NCBI RefSeq assembly: GCF_012489685.1 | Contig: NC_080042.1 | Location: 32,493,158 to 32,557,157 of the forward strand | Direction: 5' to 3' | Length of the DNA stretch: 64,000 nt | Origin: Lotus japonicus | Lineage: Eukaryota; Streptophyta; Magnoliopsida; Fabales; Fabaceae | Shown here: in pieces, positions 52,481 to 62,807 of the stretch | Position numbering within the stretch: the stretch's first letter is position 1 | How the letters are laid out: each line of letters begins with the position of its first letter | Made by a program: the position numbers and the translations under genes | Notes under the pieces: generated by a model | Database searches by the model: none | Told to the model about the DNA's origin: nothing | What the model saw: only the letters and a program-made list of their open reading frames with translations

Positions 52481-55143
52481 ATGGTGAGATCTGAAAGAGC
52501 TGATTCCGGTGAAAGGGCTGATTTCGCCGATGGAAGAGTGTTGCCAAGGATGGTAGTGGGTCTTCCAACAGGGCAAGTAGGTCCTGTTCTTCATCCCTGA
52601 TCGGCAGAGGGTGGGTGCTCAAGCACAAATCCAAGATGCTGAGGATGTTGTTCCTTTGTCCCTAAGGAGTTGCGCAGTTACATGCGTCTTCCCTCCATAA
52701 GATCTTCAAGTTCTTGCTGAATGGCGTTTCGACCTAGACAACATTGCTGCTAATGGGGTCGATCTTCGTCCTGAAGTACAGGCTCAAGGCTAGGAAGGAT
52801 ACTTCAACAGATTACATGGTCCAGTCTATGATAAACTGGTGAAGGAATTCTGGAAGCATGCTTATTGCAACGAGTATCAGGTTGTGTCTTTTGTTATGGG
52901 AAAAAGGATCATCATCTCAGAGAAGTCTTTTGCAAGACTTCTGGGTGCAGATACAAGTCGTGGCTACAGATTTCAGATGCCAGAGTCAAAAGTCAAGACA
53001 AGTACCAAGGAGAAGGTTAACAAGGCCCTATACTCTACTTGGAGACCTGCCAAAACTGATTGCAAGACTAAGGATCTTCATCCTGACCTGAGAATCTGGC
53101 ACAAGATCCTCCTAAACTGCATAAATCAAAGACCAAAGGGAAGCTCTCTAGATTACATCAATTTCACTCAGAAGGTGATGCTTTTCTTCATCAAGGAGCA
53201 CACCAAAGTCTGTCTGCCTTACTTTCTCTTCACCAAAGTCTTCCATCAAGTACATACCTTTTGGCAGATTACTATCTGACTTCTTCATTGAGAGCAAACT
53301 GATATCTGCTCTGACCAAAGCTGGATGCACTGAAGACCTAACAACAGTTGTTGGAGATGTCTTCACTCCCACATCATTGAAGAGAACGGGCTTAGTGGAA
53401 ACAAAAGTTGAGGTTAACCCTGCTACTGCAAAGTCAAGAGGAAGAAGACTCCCTCTGAAGGACTATCCTCTCTGGTCAAAGGCAGATGATCCAGAGGCTA
53501 TCAGGATCTATCTTGATGATCTGAAGCAACAAGGCTTTGTGATTGATGTGGATGAATTCTTCAGAAATCTTCCAGAACCTTTAGAAGAAGACCAAGAGAA
53601 AGCAAGTGGAACCCTCTGAGACACAGGATCCCTCTGATGGTGATGATAATGATGATGATGAACCACCACCTCAGAAGAAAGCAAAGAAGGTCAGAATTAC
53701 AACGCAAGTCATTCATTTAGAACCTGCAATCTCTACCAGAGTCACCAGATCTGCAGTCAGAGCTTCAACTAAGTTTATTGCTCTTTCTGATGATGATGAT
53801 TTAAATCTGCTTGATGCAATTCCTGGTCTTTCCAACCCTGAACCCACACCAATTGATCAACCTACTTCACACAATTCCCCACCCAGGGCTTCATTCTTTC
53901 AACCCTCCCTTGAGGAAGAACCCCTCTGGAAAATGCTTCAAACCCCTAAGTCCACTACACCAACCTCACCCATTATCCTTCCATACACTCCACAAACCTC
54001 TGAACCACAGGCTTCTGAGATACAAGCTCTATAGATACCAACCACTGAAAAGTCTAACTCTGAGCCTCAACCCTCTGATCACTCAAATCAGGAACGCTCT
54101 GATAGAGAAATTCTCTCTCCTGCTCCCTCTGTCTCTTTTCCTACAAATGTTTCATTTTCCTTTCCTTAAATAAATCTAAAGCTTCTCGCCAATTCATTCA
54201 ACTTGCCAGAGAAAGAGTTTCAGAACTTCCTGAACATTTCTTAACTGTTCCTAGTCCAAACCGCTACTCTGGACAAAGGCCAGAACCTCTAGAAGCTCCT
54301 GATTTTCCAATCCATGCAGTCCCTTTGTCTTCAGTACCACGACCTCGTCCTCCTTCTCCTCCACCTCAAAATGAAAACTCTGTCTTTGACCAATCTCCAA
54401 ATCTTGAGACTGAAGTTTCTCATCCAAACCCTGAGACCAATACCTCTGAACCTCAAACTGTGCAAATTGGTTCTCCTCATGGTGTTTCTAAAGCTACAAG
54501 CAGCAATCATCCCTCTTCACCTGAAACTTATCTTTCCATTGTTCCTTATACCCAACTCAGACCAACCACCCTGCTAGATTGCATCAACTTATTTAATCAT
54601 GAAGCATCTTTAAGGGTTCGCAATGTGCATGGTCGCACTGACCTCAGTGAGAAACCAGACTTGGTTACTGAAGACTGGGATCGTCTTTGCACTTGGATGC
54701 TTGACCAAGCAGCAGTGATGCTGGGTTTCCTTACTGCTGAAAGGGATCAAAGAGTTGAAGCTGCTAGTCAGCGTTTAAGAAAAAGAGAAGCACTGAATGA
54801 ACAAATGTTGAGAAATCAACTTCATGTTGTTATTGAAGAAACACGGAAAAAGAAAGAACAAGAAGAAGAAGCTGCAAAGTTTGAAGCAGAACAACGTGAA
54901 GCTGCAAGGTTGCAAGCTCTGGAACAAGCAGCTAAATTACAAGCTGAAGCTGAGGCACTTAGAAATCAGGCACTTGGAATTATTCCATTTACTGATGTTG
55001 CCTCCACATCTGCTCAAGTTCCTCACTCTGATCAAGCTGCTCCGTCGGCTCAACCTCAGTCAGATTCAAGACTTGATCAAATTGAACAAAGACTTGATTT
55101 TCATGAAGCTCTTCTTCAGAGTCTGAAAGAGATGTGCACATAA
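52481..55143 (+). pseudogene. SIRE envelope-like ORF, broken
   Basis: Begins near ATG 52481 downstream of RNase H. The open block 52839-53279 has EFWKHAYCNEYQVVSFVMGK, SEKSFARLLGAD and RIWHKILLNCINQR, resembling the 'putative plant transposon protein' region of SIRE ORF3. It continues in shifted frames with Pro/Ser-rich and acidic segments (53377-54034). A last block (54325-55143) has a Pro/Ser/Thr-rich N-terminus and a Glu/Ala/Gln coiled coil (AEQREAARLQALEQAAKLQA). No membrane anchor is obvious. Whether such ORFs are true envelopes is unsettled in the field. Confidence 0.7.
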
Positions 55144-55376
55144 CTTTTGAAGAGGACACTCAAACCTTAGTCTTTAGGAACTCTCTTTTATTCTGCTTTT
55201 CTACTATGTTACTATGTTTTTGCGTTTAACTCTGGTTCTTCTATTCAATTATCGTTTCTCCTTCCTATATGATTGCATGATTCTTGTTCATCATTACTGA
55301 ATTTTCAATCATACGCATTACTCAACAAACAAGTTTCTCTTATGAATAACATAATTCATACATTGCATTAATACAT

Positions 55377-55767
55377 TTAAAAGGGAGGATTTTTCCTCAA
55401 TGCTCTACATTGCCAACGCATCGCTGCTTTCTCAAGCTCCAGACGATGTTGCCTATGTTCTAAGTGGACCAAGCTCCGGCGCAGCTCCTGCCTCTCAAGA
55501 CCCTCCGCCACAGTCTCCAGAGCCACCTCTGTTGCTCTGATCTCCTCATAAAGGTCCAGCTCCTTCTGGAAGAATTCCTGCATTTCGTCCACGAATCTGA
55601 GGAAGCCTCTGAGGATGTTGTCCATTTCTGGACAACAGGCTCATGCCTAGTAGCTGGTTTGTCAGACTATAGACACTCAGCTCCTCTGGATGGCGCACAT
55701 TGATGAAGAGATCTTTATCAAAGGCCTTCTTCCTCAATTGCTCGATGCATGCTATGAAGGATGCCAT
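55377..55767 (-). pseudogene. Antisense coiled-coil ORF between SIRE envelope-like region and 3' end
   Basis: On the minus strand, ATG at 55767 begins MASFIACIEQLRKKAFDKDL, FINVRHPEELSVYSLTNQLL. After one frameshift near 55620 it continues as MDNILRGFLRFVDEMQEFFQ, a helical segment with EIRATEVALETVAEGLERQE and HRQHRLELEKAAMRWQCRAL, stopping at 55377. About 130 codons in all; heptad-like Leu spacing suggests a coiled coil. A TATA box lies 55-63 bp upstream of the ATG. It faces the envelope-like ORF tail to tail. Family unknown to me; one frameshift separates two otherwise clean frames. Confidence 0.55.
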
Positions 55768-55821
55768 TGCAATATTGAATTCAAGTGAAAACGAGATGAG
55801 AGGACTGATATGCTTTAACCG

Positions 55822-55830
55822 CTATTTATA
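55822..55830 (-). promoter_or_regulatory. TATA box upstream of the antisense SIRE ORF
   Basis: TATAAATAG on the minus strand, ~55-63 bp before the ATG at 55767. This spacing allows a start site with a ~25-30 nt leader. Suggestive, not proven. Confidence 0.5.
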
Positions 55831-56030
55831 AACTCAATTCAGTCTACAGAAGTTAATGCTGAAGCAGTTTCTCGAGGATTTTTTATTGGTAACAGATGTT
55901 TACCTTTAACTCCTTGGCCGGTGGTAAACGTTTCACTCCTTCATTTAATCTTCTGCATCTACATTAATTAAAAATGTTTTCACTAATTTTTTTCTTTTCT
56001 TTTCTCCATCTTTTTAAACTTAGACCTTTG

Positions 56031-57005
56031 TAAGATCAAGTTTTGATCGTGTAGTACAACTCTATGTTTTGATGATTACAAGTTAACGTTTGAGTATGAA
56101 CAATTATGGTACTCTAACGTGTTTTCTGAGTGTGCTCTTAACAGGCTCTGACCTTGACATAATCTCACACAAATCAGAAGCACTTTGCTTAAAGAGTATT
56201 CCTAGCAACGCTTTCGCAATCTCTATGTTCAATCTGAACAGTGGAAAAGCTTCAGAAGATCTGAAGTTAATCAAGCTCTGATATGGACTCAGCTCACTTG
56301 AAGTTCTGAAGATCCAGACGTTCTGATAACCCAGACACTCTGAAGGTTCAGAAGCTTTGATGGTTTAGAAGACTCTGAAGATCCAGAAGCTGAAAAGTGG
56401 AGACTCTGAAGTCCAGAAGCAAACTGGCTTTGAAGACCAAGTTCTTCTCCTCTGAGTTAAGAATCATAAGGTACAACGGTCAGAGGATCCATGCTTCCCT
56501 CTGACTCTGATCAACAAGCTTCACAAGTTCCAACACGAAGCATTCCTCTGATCAGAAGTCAACAAGGTTAACGGTCACGTCACTATCCAAAGTAGAAAAG
56601 CAAGTGTACTATCCTGACGACCTAACCTAACTTTCTCAGCCACAGCAGAAGCTGGAAATCCCAGATCTGCCCTCCAACGGTAGCATTCCCATGCAATGTT
56701 CAAACCCTAATCCTTGGAGTATATATAGAGGCTGAAGACTAAAAGATGCTGTGAGAAGAAAATTATACGCGCAAGCAATATTCAAATCTTCTAAGCAATC
56801 TTTCTTCATCGAATTCATTGTGTTTACTACAAGCTTTTTAGAAGCAACTTCTTTGTAAACAATATTCTTTAAACAGTTGTTTAGTTTACCTTTAGGAGAT
56901 CAAGGTTGATCGGATCCTAGAGAAGACTAAGAGAGTGAATCTTTGTGTGAGCTAAGTCAGTGTATTGTTAGTCACTTGTAGGTTTCAAGTGCAGTTGTAA
57001 CAAAT
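56031..57005 (+). repeat. Third, diverged and 3'-truncated SIRE LTR copy inside the element
   Basis: Begins TGTAAGATCAAGTTTTGATC like the true LTRs and follows them (same short repeats, TATATATAG near 56719, GTGCAGTTGTAACAAA) up to about 57005. There it switches to the usual pre-polypurine end sequence. It is more diverged from both LTRs than they are from each other. Confidence 0.85.
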
Positions 57006-57054
57006 CTCTGTAGGTTTTAAGAATTGTTCATCAAAATACTTGGTTTTGTCATCA

Positions 57055-57070
57055 TCAAAAAGGGGGAGAT
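57055..57070 (+). other. SIRE polypurine tract
   Basis: A run AAAAAGGGGGAGA immediately precedes the 3' LTR at 57071 and would prime plus-strand synthesis. Confidence 0.85.
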
Positions 57071-58302
57071 TGTAAGATCAAGTTTTGATCTAGTAGTACA
57101 ACTCTATGTTTTGATGATTACATGTTAACTATTGTGTATGAACAATTATGGTACTCTAACGTTGTTTTCTGAGTGTTCTAATGACAGGCCATGACTCTGG
57201 TTTTATTTCACATAATTCAGAAGCACAATGCTCAAAGAGTAACCTCCGCAACGCTTTCGCACTTACTATGTTCAATCTGAACAGTAGATTAAGCTTCAGA
57301 TGATCAGAAGATTATAAAGCTCTGATATGGATTCAGCTCACTAGAAGCTCTGAAGGATCAGAAGCTCTAAAGAATCAGAAGCTCTGAAGGATCCGAAGCT
57401 CTAAAGGTCCAGAAGCTCTGAACGTCAAGAAGCTAAGTAGTTAAGATTCTGAAGTCCAAGAGTAAGCTGGCTCTGAAGACCAAGTACTTCTTCTCAGAGT
57501 CCAGACCAGAAGGTACAAAGGTCAGAGGATCCAAGCTTCCTTCTGACTCTGATCACCAAGCTTCACAAGTTCCAATATGAAGCATCACTCTGATCAGAAG
57601 TCAACTAGGATAAAGGTCATGTCACTATCCAAAGTACAAAAGCAATTGTACCATTCCTGACGACCTTACCTAACTTATTCAGCCAGAACAGAACCTGGAA
57701 AACCCATATCTGCCCTCCAACGGTTGCATTCCATGCAAACTTCCAAACCTAATTCCTTGGAGTATATAAAGAGGCTGAAGATGAAAGATGCCGCTCGAAG
57801 AAACTTTGTTGAAGCTCACGCGAAATTCAAATATTCTCTCAAATCAATCTTTCTTCACATTGTACTAATTGTGTTTACTATTAGCTTTCTAAAAAGCATT
57901 TCTGTGTAAACCCAAACCTTCAAACAATTGTTTGATTTTCCTTAAGGAGACCAAGGTTGGTCGGATCCTTGAGAAGACTAACAGAGTGAATCTTAGTGAT
58001 AGCTAAGTCAGTGTATTGTTTGTCACTTTGCAGGTAGCAAGTGCAGTTGTAACAAACTCTGATTAGTGGATTGCCTTCATTCTAAGAAGGAAGAAATCAC
58101 CTTAACGGGTGGACTGGATTAGCTTGAGGGATTTATCAAGTGAACCAGGATAAAATCATTTGTGTGCTTTCCTTAACTCTTATCTTAGCACTTTTATCTA
58201 TGGTGTTTGAAGAGATTTGTTTAAATCTCAAGTGAGTCGAGTTTTAGATTTAAAACGCTATTCAAACCTCGCCCCCCCTTTCTATCGTTTTTCATACCTT
58301 CA
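57071..58302 (+). repeat. SIRE 3' LTR
   Basis: 1232 bp, closely matching 46151-47356, with the same end TTTTTCATACCTTCA. Confidence 0.92.
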
Positions 58303-58874
58303 GTCATTGCGGGGTTGATCCCTTCGCCAGCTCGCCCCACAGTAGCGCGGGACTTCCCCTACCTTACCTTTCTTCTTGCGGCGCCTAGCTGCCCTAGGTT
58401 TAACAATTGCCACCCCTACTGGTTTCCAATATCCTGCTTTTCCTTTTCCCTTACCCGTGCGGCGGCACCCGGGCTCCTTTTCCCACCTTTGGCTTTTCTC
58501 GAGGTCGCTCAAGTGCCTTGTGACCACTTCGTTCGCCGCCACCGCGCTGAAAACTAATCTGATCCGTTCTTCACACCACTGTCCCGTTTTCCTTTCTTTC
58601 TTCTTGGCCCGTCCCAAAGAGAGTCGGCTTCCTGAATCTTGGCAGCCCCCAAAGGGTCACATCCTTCTGACTCCAACTAAAGAGGTCAAAATTGTCCTCT
58701 ACTAGCTTTTCCAGGCGCGTTTCTTGATTGGTCGTGAGCCTGGGCTCGATTGCGAGCACGCCTCTGCTGACCTTCTATCACGTTCTCCCAGCGCTCCTCT
58801 GCATGTGCATCCGTGAATTGTTCGTCCCTTCCTGTCCTGTCATCTGGCCTTCTCTGACCTTGGCTGTTCCTCAA
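58303..58874 (-). pseudogene. Gypsy-2 basic extension replacing the polymerase region, broken
   Basis: Minus strand downstream of protease. LAIEPRLTTNQETRLEKLVE and DNFDLFSWSQKD correspond to the segment just before reverse transcriptase in autonomous relatives. A Lys/Arg-rich region follows (GKGKGKAGYWKPVGVAIVKP, ARRRKKKGKVGE), aligned with gypsy-1. Stops and frame changes occur near 58571 and 58690. The frame is interrupted by the SIRE insertion at 58303 and finishes at 46086. Confidence 0.65.
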
Positions 58875-59061
58875 CCTTTCTATCTTTCAATCGATCATTT
58901 GCACCAACCTTCCTGGTCCATTTCGCACCTAATCATGCACGTTCGGGTCATCTTGTTCGCCCTCTAAGACCTCAATCTCGTGGCACCTGTGCCCCTCGTC
59001 GGCCCCCTTCTTTCCATACAAACTAAGGCAGTTGTTATAGCACTCCCTTGCTCTCCTCTGA

Positions 59062-59766
59062 TCAACCGCTATTTTTCCCACCTTTCTCGCAGATTAGAGG
59101 ATACTTCACCGCCAGGTGAGCCGTCGAAATCACCGCGCAAAGACGGTTGAGCGTGTTCCGTCCAATAATGACATTGTATGATGCCACGACCTGCAATACC
59201 AAATACCTTACACGCAGAAGCTTGGCATCTTCATCAACACCAAAAACCGTGTCTAAATCCAGGTAGCCACGTACCCAGACCTGCTCTCCTGAAAAACCTA
59301 CCAGAGTCCCAATGTATGGCATCAAGTCGTTCTCCGTCAAACCCAACTGATCGAACGCATCGCCGTAGATAATGTCTGCAGAACTTTCCTGGTCCAAAAG
59401 AACTCTTCGCACATTAAAGATGTTGATTCTTACCATTACTACCACAGGATCGTCTTTATGTGTCTTGATCCCCTCAAAATCTATCGATGATATCACGATA
59501 TCTGGGCGACAGCGCTTGAAGCTTTCCTTCCTAGGGTATAACGGTTCCTTCGCAGCCCTCTCTCCTGACTTTATCTTCTTATCTCGCTGCTTACCACCTT
59601 CTCCTTTTACTTTACTTTGTTTGCCTTCCGACGATGCATCCCTCTGATCTCCCTCCTTTTCCATTTTTGCACGTTTCCTTTTGAAAGCATCATCCTCCTC
59701 GTCCAGAATGTAAGTGATTGCCCTCGCGCGGATCTCTGCCATCGACGGAGCCGTCTTACGGCTCAA
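59062..59766 (-). pseudogene. Gypsy-2 gag C-terminus and aspartic protease
   Basis: 234 open codons: SMAEIRARAITYILDEEDDA, a Lys/Glu-rich linker, then the protease DIVISSIDFEGIKTHKDDPV, RRVLLDQESSADIIYGDAFD, FSGEQVWVRGYLDLDTVFGV, VVASYNVIIGRNTLNRLCAV. The active site reads D-Q-E-S where gypsy-1 has D-Q-G-S, a likely inactivating change. The cysteine/histidine knuckle present in gypsy-1 is missing here between the Lys-rich linker and the protease (internal deletion). Confidence 0.8.
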
Positions 59767-59787
59767 CTTACTGTTCAGCTTTCCTGG

Positions 59788-60570
59788 CTACAGCCCGTTC
59801 TTGAAAGCACGCGCGCAGGCATGTGGTTCAGACTCCTCAATTTTAACAGATGCCGCGTTGAATCGTTTCACGTACTGCTTGGTTTTGCTCGCGGAGAACT
59901 GGACGAGGAACTTCGATGAGAAGTCTCGAAAAATTGTGATGGATCCCCGAGGTAATGTCGTAAACCAAGCCATTGCCGTACCTTTGAATGTTGATGGGAA
60001 CATCCTGCATTTCACCGTGTCGGAAGTGGCGCTAATTACCATTTTCGTGTTGAAATAAAGTAGGTGTTCCTTGGGATCGGCTTTGCCACTATACGTTTCT
60101 AGAACGATGTTCTTCATGTTGTCCGGAATAGCCACCTCCCTCACCGCTGCTGAGAACGGCTCAAACTCCGCCACGGCTTCGGCTTCACGCTCTTCGTCGT
60201 CTTGTTGCTCGACACGATAATACTCTAACTGCTCCTGTAAGTAATCGTTCCGCTGCCGTATGTAATCAACATTACGGATCAGACGCCTCCAATCTCGACC
60301 GGTGATCAGAGCCTGTGGCGGCGGTGTTCCTTCCCCTGAGGCTCATGGCGAGTGTGTTGGTGACCTCTGTTGCTCCGGTGAGGACGGCGGAGAAGGCAAA
60401 GAAGGTGTTGGAGAAGGAGGAGGTGGAGGTGGTGGAGGTGGCGGAGGAGTCAATTGCTCAGATTCGTCGCGTAGGACCTGCTCGCGTCGTGGCCTGAACC
60501 TCACGCGACGCGGTGGTGAACCGCTCTGCCTCTCCTGCTCTCCGTTGCGTCTTCGACAACGCGTCTCCAT
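59788..60570 (-). pseudogene. Gypsy-2 gag N-terminus and core
   Basis: Start METRCRRRNGEQERQ at 60570, Pro-rich run, then TGA near 60345 (gypsy-1 has Gly here). The core 60174-59788 has AEFEPFSAAVREVAIPDNMK, ETYSGKADPKEHLLYFNTK, MAWFTTLPRGSITIFRDFSS. It is open where gypsy-1 carries a stop (after EQLE), so the two copies are broken at different places. Confidence 0.8.
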
Positions 60571-60695
60571 CAGATTTCACAAGCGAACCAAGAATTAAAA
60601 CCAAAAATCCAAAAAGCGAAGAGAATCACGCAAAAAGTCGAACTTCTCTCCACCAAATCACAATCCACGTAGTCCGGGAATCGAAGTCTACCGTT

Positions 60696-60712
60696 CCCCA
60701 CAGACGGCTCCA
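60696..60712 (-). other. Gypsy-2 primer binding site, one substitution
   Basis: TGGAGCCGTCTGTGGGG on the minus strand, 2 nt from the 5' LTR; gypsy-1 has TGGCGCC. The substitution may have arisen after insertion. Confidence 0.75.
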
Positions 60713-60714
60713 AA

Positions 60715-61029
60715 TGTTCTATCCAAGAACATAGAGATGAGGTACGGTACCCATAGCAAAAGGATCATGATGTGAGAATCTAGAGAGAGTTTAGAGCGTA
60801 ACCGCTGAGAAAGTAACTGAATTTCAAGCTTTTTATTTCTCAAATGAGCTAAGAGTCCCTTACAATCGGTAACCGTCCCATATTTATAGATTCGGGGGTT
60901 GGGCTTGGCACCCCTAATTTCTCCTAATGGGCCAGTTGGGCCTCCCGGGAGAAGGCCTAATTTCCTGGCTTGTACGTCGCCCCGGGCTAGCGCTCCTGGG
61001 CGAGGGACCCTAGGGTCTCGCCCAGTCCA
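60715..61029 (-). repeat. Gypsy-2 5' LTR
   Basis: 315 bp, ~95% like 41852-42171 by eye, with minus-strand TATA near 60880-60889. Confidence 0.9.
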
Positions 61030-61302
61030 ACCGGTTGTGTCGTGCCTTCGGCCATAACTCCACCTTGCAACACCTCACGAACAGAGCTGGAAGAATCATC
61101 AGATTTGTCGTTAACACCAAAGTTGCAAAAAGGCGGAGGGGAAAAACAACATTTAGCACTCCGAAGCATCAATCTGAACAAAAACACAGCACATGAAGCA
61201 TCAAACTAGCTTCATAAAAGACCCTCTGTTGACAAATGCGGAACACAGACCGACCATAAAATTAGGAACCTGAATCCCACGTGTCAATTTGTTAGATAGC
61301 TA

Positions 61303-61500
61303 TATAAATTTTTTACAATCTATTTAATATTTGATTGGGTTTTAAAAGGTGTATGATTTGCAAATAAATATTAATTTTTTTATTTAACAACATCATTATT
61401 TTTTTTATTTTTTTTATTTTCTAAATCAAATAGATATTAATTTTTTTAAAAAATTACAGCATCAATATTTTTTTTGATTTTCTTTAAAAAATTATTTTGT
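61303..61500. repeat. Right copy of the ~190-bp direct repeat
   Basis: See 39588-39776. Preceded by CACGTGTCAATTTGTTAG, also found at 38914. Confidence 0.75.
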
Positions 61501-62162
61501 ATATATTTGAAGTAATTCACATTTTATTTCGAAAACAATTAAAATTTTAAAATTGATATTCTATATAATTTTTATAACAATATAAAAAGCATAAAATTAT
61601 ATAAATTTCGAAATATATACAAAATAAAAACGAAATAGGAAATAAAAACACAATAATTATTTTTTTAAGGAAAAAAACATAAATTATCTGTCTAGCCAAT
61701 TAAGGATAAATAGAATCAATAATATGTCCGGTTCAAAAAATAATCAATAATATGTCAAGATAAGATCAAGCTTTTTTTAGAAGATGATATCAAGCTTGAA
61801 TAAAATGAGCTACTGATTATATATAATGATTATATATAATATGCAGACAGAAAATTACTTTTAGTGTCAATATTGACTCAAACTTGGATGACTTGGAATA
61901 AACACAATAATGTCATACTTTATGATTTATCTTTCACAATCCTGATTTGTGCTACTATCACATTCATTTTTTTAAGATTAATATGTTGGTAATTCCTTAT
62001 ATTTGTGATTTGTGCTATTTTCTTCATATTCATCAAGAATGTGAAACGAGTTCCTGTTAATCTAAATCAGGCTTAGAAGATAAGTTTTTATGTTCACTTT
62101 ACTTAGCATTTTTGACTCTTCTATTTCATCATTTACTTAATTTTTAATAATTAACGTATTAA
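61501..62162. other. AT-rich Helitron-like body without genes
   Basis: Long A/T runs, no coding frame or RNA gene recognised. It leads into the Helitron-like terminus below. Confidence 0.4.
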
Positions 62163-62222
62163 TTGACATATCAAATACAATAGACATATTTCTCGTGCAA
62201 CACGCAGGTAAAAAAACACTAA
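62163..62222 (+). mobile_element. Helitron-like 3' terminus
   Basis: GACATATTTCTCGTGCAACA, a decayed hairpin, a short A-rich run, then CTAA followed by T. It matches 38833-38899 in order and spacing; Helitrons end CTRR next to a T. Confidence 0.45.
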
Positions 62223-62650
62223 TATATTTTGAAAATAGAATGGTGTGCACATCGATCTCGACTCTCGACGCATCAAGTTGTCATCTATAATTTGTCCTTC
62301 ATCTATCCTCCTAATGCAGTAGATCAATGAGTTTACCGTCCACCTGTAATTCTTGTGCGAGCACACACATAATACGTTACATAGAAACATACCCAGTACA
62401 AAAAATCCTAAATCCTTAATACTACTACTATGGTTAATTAAGTCATATGAAATAAGCACTTAAAAGAGAATCATAATTAACAGTAAAAAAACGGAATAAC
62501 ATAGCATATATAATAAATTTGGGTTCATATCATATCCTACTGCAAACCGGAGAGAAGAGATATAATTAGCTACTCGTAGTAATTGAATTACAAACCAAAA
62601 TATTCCTTACAAAAGTAATGAATATTCATTGCTCAAAAAGAAAACAAAAG
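62223..62650. other. Unassigned sequence
   Basis: A minus-strand segment near 62342-62230, preceded by a splice-acceptor-like CACAAGAATTACAG, could be the end of an exon but matches no family I recognise. Otherwise AT-rich. Confidence 0.25.
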
Positions 62651-62795
62651 TGATAGAATAGGAAATATTCTTCCTGTAATTATGCCTAATTTCTTGTAAT
62701 TATATTTATTCCTAGGTTGACTTTACCTGTATATTTACTCTTGCTATTGATCAATGAAAGGCACCAAATTATTTCCATACTCTTCCACTCTTACA
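62651..62795 (+). repeat. Short LTR (145 bp) of the right-edge Copia element
   Basis: TGATAGAATAGGAAATATTC ... CCACTCTTACA. TG/CA-type ends; the end is set by the adjoining primer site. Confidence 0.75.
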
Positions 62796-62807
62796 TGGTA
62801 TCACGAG
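62796..62807 (+). other. Primer binding site of the right-edge Copia element
   Basis: TGGTATCACGAG directly after the LTR, a variant of the initiator-Met site TGGTATCAGAGC. Confidence 0.7.

Larger units (their letters stand above)
46151..58302 (+). mobile_element. SIRE-type Ty1/Copia element, 12.2 kb, target duplication GTCAT
   Basis: LTRs at 46151-47356 and 57071-58302 and target duplication GTCAT at 46146-46150 and 58303-58307. Order: primer site, gag, protease, integrase, reverse transcriptase, RNase H, envelope-like region, antisense ORF, extra LTR-like segment, polypurine tract. Copia domain order and the envelope-like ORF identify the SIRE/Maximus lineage. Every coding part carries stops or frameshifts. 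It is inserted in the gypsy-2 gag-pro extension. Confidence 0.93.
41852..61029 (-). mobile_element. Gypsy-2: Tat-like Ty3/gypsy element without RT/RNase H/integrase, target duplication ACCGG
   Basis: LTRs at 41852-42171 and 60715-61029 and target duplication ACCGG at 41847-41851 and 61030-61034 show one bounded insertion. Without the SIRE element (46151-58302) it is ~7.0 kb. Minus-strand order: 5' LTR, primer site, gag, protease, basic extension, spacer with 125-bp repeats, antisense ORF, 3' LTR, as in gypsy-1. The LTR sequences differ clearly from gypsy-1 in the first ~110 bp, so the two are separate subfamilies. Confidence 0.92.
41402..61277 (-). mobile_element. A-tailed retroposon (LINE 3' end or processed sequence), split by gypsy-2
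   Basis: Pieces 41402-41851 and 61035-61277 (about 0.7 kb together) form one insertion. On the plus strand it begins with a T run (poly-A on the minus strand) and then ACAGCATAAGTTTTATTAAA (an AATAAA-containing 3' end). Direct repeats CACGTGTCAATTT flank it at 41389-41401 and 61278-61290. No protein domain is recognised in the remaining sequence. A 5'-truncated LINE is likely; a processed pseudogene is possible. Confidence 0.65.

Noticed and set aside
52839..53279. Host gene inside the SIRE element
   Set aside because: Position downstream of RNase H and the following coiled-coil block fit the SIRE envelope-like ORF.
61400..61450. Matrix-attachment or replication origin in the A/T runs
   Set aside because: Only base composition supports it.
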